From the NCBI GenBank assembly GCA_017624835.1, contig JAGAMG010000055.1, positions 1 to 44,936 of the forward strand: 44,936 nucleotides of DNA, in the 5' to 3' direction. The notes under the pieces were generated by a model, which was given only the letters and a program-made list of their open reading frames with translations, ran no database searches and was not told the DNA's origin. Shown here piece after piece: positions 17,930 through 25,545 of this stretch (the first letter of the stretch is position 1; every line of letters starts with the position of its first letter). The position numbers and the translations under genes were made by a program. Source of the DNA: Lachnospiraceae bacterium (GTDB lineage: Bacteria; Bacillota; Clostridia; Lachnospirales; Lachnospiraceae).

Positions 17930-17972
17930 AAAAAAACCGTAACATCCTTAGCATATGCTAAATCTATTACGG
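17930..17972 (-). terminator. Leader terminator (attenuator) before the broken acetyltransferase
   Basis: In the minus-strand RNA, CCGTAA (17972-17967) pairs with TTACGG (17942-17937) around the inner palindrome TTAGCATATGCTAA; seven T follow. It sits between a leader peptide and the coding region and ends only about 24 bases before the start codon, so it can only act as a conditional stop. Confidence 0.82.
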
Positions 17973-18026
17973 TTCTGCATCTATGATATCTATAAACAGC
18001 AACCGCACAGAAACAAGACGTCCCCC

Positions 18027-18058
18027 CTTGTAACCATGCGGGAAGCAATGATTACAAG
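18027..18058 (-). promoter_or_regulatory. Leader hairpin overlapping the leader-peptide stop codon
   Basis: In minus-strand RNA CTTGTAATCAT (18058-18048) pairs with ATGGTTACAAG (18037-18027), 11 pairs with one wobble. The leader stop TAA lies in the 5' arm, so a ribosome finishing or stalling on the leader would open it. Downstream segments CCGCA/TGCGG and CGGTT/AACCG offer alternative pairings that reach the terminator. Confidence 0.68.
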
Positions 18059-18108
18059 AGTTTACGTTCTTCTTTCTGTTCTGAATTGTTTACAAATAAT
18101 GTGTTCAT
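18052..18108 (-). CDS. Leader peptide of an attenuator
   Basis: An 18-codon frame, MNTLFVNNSEQKEERKLL, starts at an ATG preceded by AAAGGA with eight bases spacing. It begins about 25 bases after a predicted transcription start and ends inside a leader hairpin, upstream of a conditional terminator. Such leaders sense ribosome stalling by antibiotics or amino-acid shortage. The sequence has no run of one amino acid, which favours drug or translation-stress sensing over amino-acid sensing; this is inference. Confidence 0.6.
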   Translation of the reverse strand: MNTLFVNNSEQKEERKLL

Positions 18109-18138
18109 AGAAATTATCCTTTCAAATTGTTACTTTTA

Positions 18139-18167
18139 AAAATAGCACAAAATAGTCTTATACGCAA
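18139..18167 (-). promoter_or_regulatory. Promoter of the attenuator-controlled acetyltransferase transcript
   Basis: On the minus strand TTGCGT (18162-18167), 17 bases, TATTTT (18139-18144) with an extended TGC before the -10. It is divergent from the promoter at 18192-18220. Confidence 0.65.
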
Positions 18168-18191
18168 GCATTTTAACCACACTTTTTTGCC

Positions 18192-18220
18192 TTGTTTTTT
18201 CCCTTATTAGATGCGATAAT
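18192..18220 (+). promoter_or_regulatory. Promoter of the hydrolase-kinase operon
   Basis: TTGTTT (18192-18197), 17 bases, GATAAT (18215-18220) with extended TGC. Predicted start near 18227, about 95 bases before the hydrolase start codon. Confidence 0.55.
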
Positions 18221-18322
18221 ATAATCCAAACAATTACAGGATAAATTTTCTTAGTTGTGCATTTTATTTATACATTTGGAAATTTACAAATAAGTTATAC
18301 ATTTATTTATGGGGTAATCCAC

Positions 18323-19231
18323 ATGACAAATTTAAGAAATGATATTGCAAATATCATAGGAATTAACGTTGCTGATTTCACAGCCCCTATTACATATAAT
18401 CTGTTAGACTCTTCCCAAGAAAATGGTTATACCAGACAGCTGATTGAGTATGATTCTTACGGAGATAAGGTCACAGCCTTTTTATTACTCCCGGATATTC
18501 TTAATAGCAATCCGGCTATTCTTATCAACCATCAGCATAACAGGGAGCATCATTTAGGGAAAAGCGAGGTATGCGGTTTGGCTGGAAATCCCTTACAGGC
18601 TTTTGGACCTGAATTGGCAAAAAGAGGCTTTGTGGTGCTGGCTCCTGATTCCATCTGCTTTGAGCAAAGACGCAAAGACCCTAGTGTAGAGGGCTTTGAC
18701 TTTTGGCAACACTTTAACGAAGTTTGCTACCGTATCATAAGGGGCGAATCCTTAATGCAAAAAGTATTAGCTGATGCCATGAACAGCATTACCCTGCTTT
18801 CTAATCTTAGCTTTGTGGACAAAAACCGTATCGGCACACTGGGGCATTCCTATGGTGGCAACACCGTACTATTTCTCTCAGCATTGGATGAGCGAATCTC
18901 TTTTAGCTGTACCAGCGGCAGTGCATGTACTTATGAAAATCGTATGAGAAACGATGTAGGAATTGAAATGGCTAGTGTTATTCCGGGATTTCATGGCAAA
19001 TACGATATCTATGATTTAGTGTCCTGTATCGCGCCAAGACGGCTGCTTATTGTTTCTGCCGAGGATGACAAATATTCCAAGGATGCTTCCTATGTCATAG
19101 AAAAAGCAAGTCCTACCTATTTAAAGCTTGGAGCCTTACATAACTTGGAACACAAGCGATATCCGGGTGGACATGGATTAACCAAGGAAAGATTTGATTT
19201 TATGATAGAATGGATTGCAAGAACACATTAG
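18323..19231 (+). CDS. Alpha/beta hydrolase, dienelactone-hydrolase/acetyl-esterase type
   Basis: A 302-residue cytosolic serine hydrolase. The nucleophile elbow is IGTLGHSYGGNTVLFLSALD, the acid is in LLIVSAEDDKYSKDASY, and the His in RYPGGHGLTKERFDFM. The N-terminal strand ending in PAILINHQHNREHHLGK may form the oxyanion region and is unusually rich in His. Family members deacylate small esters or xylan acetyl groups. The kinase gene begins 10 bases after its stop, so the two are cotranscribed. Its placement between regulator and kinase suggests it could modify or remove the signal or the exported compound, which is inference. Confidence 0.82.
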   Translation: MTNLRNDIANIIGINVADFTAPITYNLLDSSQENGYTRQLIEYDSYGDKVTAFLLLPDILNSNPAILINHQHNREHHLGKSEVCGLAGNPLQAFGPELAKRGFVVLAPDSICFEQRRKDPSVEGFDFWQHFNEVCYRIIRGESLMQKVLADAMNSITLLSNLSFVDKNRIGTLGHSYGGNTVLFLSALDERISFSCTSGSACTYENRMRNDVGIEMASVIPGFHGKYDIYDLVSCIAPRRLLIVSAEDDKYSKDASYVIEKASPTYLKLGALHNLEHKRYPGGHGLTKERFDFMIEWIARTH

Positions 19232-19241
19232 GGAGAACACC

Positions 19242-19901
19242 ATGGGACTACTATCCAGAAAAATAGACAAACGCATAGCCTCCTACCAGCAGGAGCTGAT
19301 TCAAACCCACTATGCAGAAGTGGAAAATATGTACAAGCAAATCCGCGGCTGGCGTCATGACTACCGCAATCATATTCAGGCAATGAAGGCTCATGCCGCC
19401 AACGGTGACCTGGAGGCAATCCGGCATTATCTGAATGAATTGGAAACCGACCTTGCCACCGTGGATACAGTTATTAAGACGGGCAACCCTATGACGGATG
19501 CTATCTTAAATTCCAAGATTTCCTTGGCGAAATCCAAGGGCATTCCTGTTATTGCAGATGCCCATATTCCGGTAAAGTTAACCCTGTCAGAGCTTGATTT
19601 ATGCTGTATCATCGGCAATCTCTTTGATAATGCCATTGAAGCAAGTCTCAAGCTACCGGAGTCAGAACGAATGATTCGGGTTTATATGGATATGAAAAAC
19701 ACCCAGCTTTACATCTCCTTTACCAATTTTACTGCCGGAAAGAAAATGAATAAAGTAGGAGGAAGATTTTTCAGTTCCAAGGGAGATGGGCACGGCTTTG
19801 GTCTGGTGCGAATCGATACCATTGTAGACCGTTTGGATGGTTATATCAGCCGTAATAGTGAGGATGGGGCATTTACTACGGAGATTCTGCTGCCACAGTA
19901 A
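19242..19901 (+). CDS. Soluble GHKL-domain sensor histidine kinase
   Basis: A 219-residue kinase of the AgrC/GHKL type that lacks any membrane segment. A short coiled region leads to the phospho-acceptor box GWRHDYRNHIQAMKAHA (H39). The ATP-binding part has LFDNAIEASLKLPESE (N box) and KGDGHGFGLVRIDTIVDRL (G box). Typical relatives carry five to seven membrane helices in front; here they are absent and GGGAG precedes the ATG at 19242, so the protein appears natively cytosolic. Its likely partner is the LytTR regulator at 16194-16889. It is followed by a strong terminator and then the ABC transporter genes. Confidence 0.9.
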   Translation: MGLLSRKIDKRIASYQQELIQTHYAEVENMYKQIRGWRHDYRNHIQAMKAHAANGDLEAIRHYLNELETDLATVDTVIKTGNPMTDAILNSKISLAKSKGIPVIADAHIPVKLTLSELDLCCIIGNLFDNAIEASLKLPESERMIRVYMDMKNTQLYISFTNFTAGKKMNKVGGRFFSSKGDGHGFGLVRIDTIVDRLDGYISRNSEDGAFTTEILLPQ

Positions 19902-19913
19902 ATTGCATACTCG

Positions 19914-19946
19914 CAATTCATCCCCCAATTTATACAATTCGTCCCC
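19914..19946 (+). promoter_or_regulatory. Direct repeat with 21-bp periodicity, LytTR-site candidate
   Basis: CAATTCATCCCC (19914-19925) and CAATTCGTCCCC (19935-19946) differ by one base and start 21 bp apart, the two-turn spacing that LytTR regulators use. TACAAT at 19933-19938 could be a -10 without a matching -35, as expected for an activator-dependent promoter. The second copy also forms one arm of the terminator at 19936-19970, so part of the match may reflect that function. Confidence 0.45.
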
Positions 19947-19970
19947 GAAATTGTCCGGGGACGAATTTTT
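19936..19970 (+). terminator. Intrinsic terminator after the kinase gene
   Basis: AATTCGTCCCCG (19936-19947) pairs perfectly with CGGGGACGAATT (19956-19967), followed by a T-run. A 6-3-6 palindrome ATGTTA-AGG-TAACAT follows at 19971-19985 and may be a further operator. Confidence 0.9.
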
Positions 19971-20013
19971 ATGTTAAGGTAACATTGTGATACCAAAGAA
20001 AGGGAAAAATAAT

Positions 20014-21816
20014 ATGAAAACAAAACCCAAATACAATACCCTGCAAAATATATGGTGGATGTTTGGAAACTCCTGGAAATATTGCAAAAGAGTTCTCCTT
20101 TTCTGTCTTGTTACCATTATTATTGAGATAGGACTAAAGCTGACCCAGCTGTTCGTTGCTCCTGAAATTCTTGAAAAGGTGGAGGAAACTGCACCGCTAC
20201 CTTCTCTGCTTCTGACAATAGGGGGTTTTACCTTAGCACTGTTTTTCCTACAGGCGGCAAGGGCATATGTGGAAGGTAATTCCTGTTTTTCCCGGACAGC
20301 TGTCAGAAGAGCTCTGGAACAGCAATTTCATTACAAAACCCAAAGTACCTCCTATCCCAATTTGCTGGATGTGAACATCCAAAAAATGCAGGGAACGGCA
20401 GTCCGTGCTGTCAGATACACCAATACTGCGGTAGAGCATATCTGGATAACCTTAACCTCTTTATCTATTAATATAGTAGGTTTTATCCTTTACCTTGCCC
20501 TGCTTTCTGATTTAAGTCCGATAATGATTGTGGTGACAATCCTTACAAGTGTTGCTGGCTTTTATACCACCCTCCGCGTGAACCGTTATGACCATGAACA
20601 AAGAGAAGAAAAGGGAAAATACAACAAGCAATTTTATTATATTGAAGAAAGTATTGAATCCCCTGCTTTAGCAAAGGACATCCGCATCTTCGGCTTGGCA
20701 GATTGGCTTAGGGATGTGCAAAACAGTGCACTGGAGCTTTTGCTCCACCTAAGCCGTAAGGTTGAATTGGCAAAACTCTTAGGCAAACTCCTTGATGTCC
20801 TGTTAAGTGTGCTCCGCAATGGTATTGCATACTTTTACTTAATTAATCTTGCTTTGCAGGGTGAGCTTACTGCCTCAGAATTTTTGCTTTACTTTAATGC
20901 TGTAGGTACCTTTACCTCCTGGATTACGGGAATCCTAAAGCATTGTAGCGGTCTCCACAAGGAAGCCCTGGATATTAGTATCTTAAGAGAATACCTGGAA
21001 TTAGAGGAGCCCTTCTGTTTTGAAGACAAGGTTCCCATTCCACAGAACTTTCCCTATGAGCTTAAGCTGGAAAATGTGTCCTTCCGATATCCCAATGCTG
21101 ATACTGATACCATTCATCAGATGAATCTGACCATACATCCCGGGGAAAAGCTTGCCATTGTAGGCTTAAATGGTGCCGGAAAAACCACGCTGGTAAAGCT
21201 ACTTTGCGGTCTTTTCGACCCTACGGAAGGCAGAATCCTGCTAAATGGTCAGGATATCCGACAATTTAACCGTGAAAAATATTATAAATTATTCTCTGCA
21301 GTTTTTCAGGATTTTTCCATCCTGGATGCTACAGTGGCAGAAAATGTAACACAAAGCATATCAGAGGTTGACTTGACCCATCTTACAGATTGCCTTGAAA
21401 AAGCCGGACTGCTAGCAGATATTTCCGCACTTCCCAGGGGTGTGGACACCCACATCGGACGTGATGTTTTTGAGGATGGAGTCCTGTTTTCAGGAGGACA
21501 AACCCAACGTCTTATGCTGGCAAGGGCACTTTACAAAAATAGTCCCATATTATGCTTGGATGAACCAACTGCTGCCCTGGATCCCATTGCAGAAAATGAT
21601 ATTTATAGAAAATACAATGATATGACGGCAGGCAAAACTGCACTCTTTATCTCCCACCGACTTGCCTCCACCCGGTTTTGTGACCGCATTCTTTTCCTTT
21701 CAGAAGGTACCATCGCAGAAGAAGGAACCCATGAGGAGCTGCTGGCAAGAAAGGGTGCATATGCAGAGTTATTCGATATCCAAAGCCGTTATTACCAGGA
21801 AGGGAAGGATTTCTAA
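20014..21816 (+). CDS. ABC exporter half-transporter, copy 1 subunit A
   Basis: A 600-residue fused membrane-ATPase protein (type IV exporter fold). About six helices precede the ATPase domain, the first around VLLFCLVTIIIEIGLKLTQLF. ATPase motifs are canonical: Walker A GLNGAGKTT, signature LFSGGQTQR, Walker B LCLDEPTAALDP, and switch SHRL. The start at 20014 matches the parallel start of the third transporter gene. It overlaps subunit B by one base (TAATG), implying a heterodimer made in equal amounts. It is the close paralogue of the gene at 23731-25545. The substrate is unknown; a peptide or drug is likely by family. Confidence 0.93.
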   Translation: MKTKPKYNTLQNIWWMFGNSWKYCKRVLLFCLVTIIIEIGLKLTQLFVAPEILEKVEETAPLPSLLLTIGGFTLALFFLQAARAYVEGNSCFSRTAVRRALEQQFHYKTQSTSYPNLLDVNIQKMQGTAVRAVRYTNTAVEHIWITLTSLSINIVGFILYLALLSDLSPIMIVVTILTSVAGFYTTLRVNRYDHEQREEKGKYNKQFYYIEESIESPALAKDIRIFGLADWLRDVQNSALELLLHLSRKVELAKLLGKLLDVLLSVLRNGIAYFYLINLALQGELTASEFLLYFNAVGTFTSWITGILKHCSGLHKEALDISILREYLELEEPFCFEDKVPIPQNFPYELKLENVSFRYPNADTDTIHQMNLTIHPGEKLAIVGLNGAGKTTLVKLLCGLFDPTEGRILLNGQDIRQFNREKYYKLFSAVFQDFSILDATVAENVTQSISEVDLTHLTDCLEKAGLLADISALPRGVDTHIGRDVFEDGVLFSGGQTQRLMLARALYKNSPILCLDEPTAALDPIAENDIYRKYNDMTAGKTALFISHRLASTRFCDRILFLSEGTIAEEGTHEELLARKGAYAELFDIQSRYYQEGKDF

Positions 21817-23693
21817 TGAAAAAAGAGACAAAAAACTTATCATGGTCCAAAATCATACAGCTACATTTGAGATCCATTGCCGATATTCACAGGCTCTTTC
21901 CCAAGCTGTATCCCTATATGATAGTACAACGAATCCTGGATGCCCTAAAACCCTATATTTCCATTTACATATCAGCCCAGCTTATCAACGAGCTTGCCGG
22001 GCTGCGACGGGCAGAAGTACTGTGGTTCTGGGTCTTTCTGGCAATTTCCTATGCGGTGGTAATTGCACTCATCAGCAATCTTTTAAATTATGTGAAGAAT
22101 AATCAAACCGCCTTCTTTGGAAGCCGTAAAAATCAGGGGCTGCTTACTGCCAAGCTGCTTTCCATGGATTATGCAGATATGGACAATCAGAACACCCGGG
22201 ATCTCTACTATCAAATTATGCAAAACGAAAACTGGATGAATTGGGGTATTCAGCGCACCTTTCAGCTTTTTCCTAACATCGTCAAGGATGTTACCAGTAT
22301 TATCGGTGCAATTGCCCTGACCTACAGCCTATTTACCATCCCGGTACCGGACACAGCAGGCAGGCTGACCTTACTAAATCATCCGTTATTTGTGCCTGCA
22401 TTGTTTTTACTGATGATTGGTATCAGTGCCTTAAGTGGTTTCTGCCTAAGCAAAGCCGCTGCCCATACCTCTGACAACACCGAATCAGCCAAGTTTTCCA
22501 ACCGTTTGAATTCCTTTTACGGTAAGCTGGGAAGTCAAACAAAACGGGCAGCAGATATCCGGCTTTACAAGCAACAGACAATTTCCCTGCATTATTTTAC
22601 CCATTACAATATCTGGGGACTTGACAGCAAGCTGGCAAAGGAAAGTGCAGGAGCTGTTGGTATTTATAGTGCCATTGCAGATGGTATTTCTGCCCTTTTT
22701 ACAGGAATCGTTTATGTATTTTCCTGCCTAAAAGCATGGACAGGTGCCTTTGGTGTGGGATCCATTACCCAATATGTGGGAGCAGTCACTGCCCTATCAG
22801 GCAGCCTTTCTTCCCTGGTGCGCCTTGTAGGCGAAATGAAAGTGAACGCAGAATATCTGGAAATTACCTATGACTTTTTGGATATTCCCAATTCCATGTA
22901 TCAGGGCAGCCTTACTACAGAAAAACGCTCTGACAGGCAGTATGAAGTGGAATTTCAGGATGTGTCTTTCCAATATTCCGGCACAGACCGCTGGGCTCTG
23001 CGCCATGTGAATGTGAAATTCCAAATAGGCAGCCGCCTGGCTGTTGTAGGCGAAAATGGCTCTGGTAAAACCACCTTTATCAAGCTGCTCTGCCGGCTTT
23101 ATGACCCACAAGAGGGCAGGATTTTATTAAACGGAATTGACATCCGCAAATACAATTACCGAGATTACATGAATATCTTTTCCGTGGTATTTCAGGATTT
23201 TCAGCTACTTTCCCAGCCTTTGGGCGCCAACGTGGCAGGCTGTAAGGCTTATGACAGAGAGCGGGCAAAGAAAGCGCTGATTAATGCAGGCTTTGGAGAA
23301 CGTCTTGCTTCTCTGCCAGAGGGGCTTGATACCCAGCTTTATAAGGATTTTTCCGAAGATGGTGTGGTTATCTCCGGCGGCGAAGCCCAGAAAATCGCCA
23401 TTGCCAGAGCTCTTTACAAGGATGCTCCCTTTATTATTCTGGATGAGCCCACTGCTGCCCTGGACCCTATTGCAGAGGCAGAAATCTATGCCCAATTTAA
23501 CCAAATTTCCGGGGACCGAACTGCTATCTATATCAGCCACAGACTATCCAGTTGTCGGTTTTGCGATGAGATTCTGGTATTCGATAAAGGTGAAATTGTG
23601 CAGAAGGGAAGCCATGAAACCCTGGTTACCTTAGAAAATGGGAAATACCATGAGCTTTGGCATGCCCAAGCGCAGTATTATGCAGAGCAATAA
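21816..23693 (+). CDS. ABC exporter half-transporter, copy 1 subunit B
   Basis: A 625-residue membrane-ATPase fusion. Membrane helices span about residues 30-330. The ATPase has Walker A GENGSGKTT, signature VISGGEAQK (E in place of the common Q), Walker B IILDEPTAALDP and switch SHRL. GGAAGG upstream and the TAATG junction show translational coupling to subunit A. It is paralogous to the gene at 25545-27416: from YQGSLTTEKRSDRQYEVEF onwards the two proteins are near-identical, whereas their membrane parts differ far more. Catalytic residues in both partners look intact, so I see no degenerate site. Confidence 0.93.
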   Translation: MKKETKNLSWSKIIQLHLRSIADIHRLFPKLYPYMIVQRILDALKPYISIYISAQLINELAGLRRAEVLWFWVFLAISYAVVIALISNLLNYVKNNQTAFFGSRKNQGLLTAKLLSMDYADMDNQNTRDLYYQIMQNENWMNWGIQRTFQLFPNIVKDVTSIIGAIALTYSLFTIPVPDTAGRLTLLNHPLFVPALFLLMIGISALSGFCLSKAAAHTSDNTESAKFSNRLNSFYGKLGSQTKRAADIRLYKQQTISLHYFTHYNIWGLDSKLAKESAGAVGIYSAIADGISALFTGIVYVFSCLKAWTGAFGVGSITQYVGAVTALSGSLSSLVRLVGEMKVNAEYLEITYDFLDIPNSMYQGSLTTEKRSDRQYEVEFQDVSFQYSGTDRWALRHVNVKFQIGSRLAVVGENGSGKTTFIKLLCRLYDPQEGRILLNGIDIRKYNYRDYMNIFSVVFQDFQLLSQPLGANVAGCKAYDRERAKKALINAGFGERLASLPEGLDTQLYKDFSEDGVVISGGEAQKIAIARALYKDAPFIILDEPTAALDPIAEAEIYAQFNQISGDRTAIYISHRLSSCRFCDEILVFDKGEIVQKGSHETLVTLENGKYHELWHAQAQYYAEQ

Positions 23694-23730
23694 CAAACAA
23701 ATATTCTTTATTTCGAAGGGGTAAAACTCT

Positions 23731-25545
23731 ATGATAACAACTACAAAAAACAAACCCAAATACAATACCTTCCAAAATGTCTGGTGGATGCTGAAAAACG
23801 CCTGGAAAGATGCCAAATCAGTTCTTTTCCTCTGTCTATGCACCGTTGTACTGGCAATTGGCCTCAAGCTGACCCAGCTTTTTATTGCACCAATGGTGCT
23901 TGCCAAGGTGGAGCAGTCCGCTCCCTTGTCAGAGCTTATAATGACAATTATATTATTTACCTTGGCGCTGCTTTTCCTGCAAGGTCTTAACTCCTATATG
24001 GACAGCACTACCACCTGGGGACGCATCAATCTGCGCAGCCATTTGATTGCCAGAGTCTTTTTTAAGACCCTGTCCACTGGTTATCCAAATATGTTAAATA
24101 CTCAGATACAAAAACTCAAAGAAAAAGCGAACTCTGCCTGCGGAAGTAATCGGGCTGCGGCAGAACACATTTGGATTACCCTTTGCAATCTTGCTACCAA
24201 TCTGGCAGGCTTTCTTATCTACCTGATGATGCTTTCCAATATCAGTTCCATTCTAATTTTGGTAATTATTGCTACCAGTGTTATAGGTTATCTCTCTTCC
24301 CTTCGGGTAAATAGCTGGAACCACGCTCACCGAGAGGAGGAAGGACAATACCAAAAGCAGGCTCGATACATAAAGGAAAAAGCCGAGTCTGTAACTTTAG
24401 CAAAGGATATTCGTATTTTCGGCTTATCCGATTGGCTCATAGATGTGCAAAACAGTATCTTAAACCTTTATCTGTGCTTCCTTACCCGCAGAGAACGGAT
24501 AAAGCTATTTGCCAGTATCACAGATGTTATAATGAATTTCCTTCGAAACGGCATTGCCTATTATTATCTCATAGGATTGACTCTGCAAGGACAGCTTTCC
24601 GCTTCGGAATTTCTACTTTATTTTAACGCTGTGGGCGCCTTTACCTCCTGGATTACAGGTATCTTACAGGAATGTACTACCTTGCACAAGGAATCTCTTG
24701 ATGTTTCCACTGTACGGGAATATTTAGAGCTTGAGGAGCCTTTTCTCTTCGAAAACGGTGCGCCCATCCCTACTGCTACTTCCTATGAGCTTCGTCTGGA
24801 GAATGTATCCTTCCGTTACCCGGAAGCCGAGAAGGATACCATACAACATATGAATCTGATCATTCATCCCGGAGAAAAGCTGGCAATTGTGGGATTAAAC
24901 GGTGCCGGAAAAACCACTCTGGTAAAGCTGCTTTGCGGTCTTTTTGACCCTACCGAAGGACGGGTACTTTTAAATGGTCAGGATATCCGTAGCTTTAACC
25001 GCCGAGATTATTATGAACTTTTTTCTGCAGTATTTCAGGATTTTTGTGTATTGGACATCACCGTTGCGGAAACAGTGGCACAGTCCATTTCCAACATTGA
25101 TACTGCCCGTGTGAGGGATAGTCTCCACAAAGCAGGGCTGACCGAAAAAGTTGCAGACCTTCCCAAGGGAATTGATACCCACATCGGACGGGAAATCTAT
25201 GAAGATGGCATCCTTTTATCCGGTGGACAAATGCAGCGTTTAATGCTGGCAAGAGCACTTTACAAAAACGGTCCCCTCTTATTTTTGGATGAACCTACCG
25301 CGGCTGTTGACCCCATTGCAGAGAATGATATTTATAGAAAATACAATGAAATGACGGAGGGAAAAACTTCACTCTTTATTTCCCATCGTCTGGCTTCCAC
25401 ACGATTCTGCGACCGGATACTTTTCCTTGCAGACGGTGTCATCGTGGAAGAAGGAACCCACGATGAGCTTCTGGCTCAAAATGGGGCTTATGCAGAGCTT
25501 TTTGAAATACAAAGTCGTTACTATCAGGAAGGGGTGAGCTTCTAA
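23731..25545 (+). CDS. ABC exporter half-transporter, copy 2 subunit A
   Basis: A 604-residue paralogue of the first transporter gene; both begin with a KPKYNT(L/F)QN(I/V)WWM block. Motifs are Walker A GLNGAGKTT, signature LLSGGQMQR, Walker B LFLDEPTAAVDP and SHRL. It starts 37 bases after the end of copy 1 with GAAGGGG upstream, so all four genes are probably one transcript. Again the stop overlaps the next start (TAATG). The differences from copy 1 are greatest in the membrane part around residues 80-115, where substrate contacts would be expected. Confidence 0.93.
   Translation: MITTTKNKPKYNTFQNVWWMLKNAWKDAKSVLFLCLCTVVLAIGLKLTQLFIAPMVLAKVEQSAPLSELIMTIILFTLALLFLQGLNSYMDSTTTWGRINLRSHLIARVFFKTLSTGYPNMLNTQIQKLKEKANSACGSNRAAAEHIWITLCNLATNLAGFLIYLMMLSNISSILILVIIATSVIGYLSSLRVNSWNHAHREEEGQYQKQARYIKEKAESVTLAKDIRIFGLSDWLIDVQNSILNLYLCFLTRRERIKLFASITDVIMNFLRNGIAYYYLIGLTLQGQLSASEFLLYFNAVGAFTSWITGILQECTTLHKESLDVSTVREYLELEEPFLFENGAPIPTATSYELRLENVSFRYPEAEKDTIQHMNLIIHPGEKLAIVGLNGAGKTTLVKLLCGLFDPTEGRVLLNGQDIRSFNRRDYYELFSAVFQDFCVLDITVAETVAQSISNIDTARVRDSLHKAGLTEKVADLPKGIDTHIGREIYEDGILLSGGQMQRLMLARALYKNGPLLFLDEPTAAVDPIAENDIYRKYNEMTEGKTSLFISHRLASTRFCDRILFLADGVIVEEGTHDELLAQNGAYAELFEIQSRYYQEGVSF

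Noticed and set aside
18257-18322. Upstream extension of the alpha/beta hydrolase (MHFIYTFGNLQ and on)
   Set aside because: No ribosome site, no family similarity, and AT-rich leader composition.
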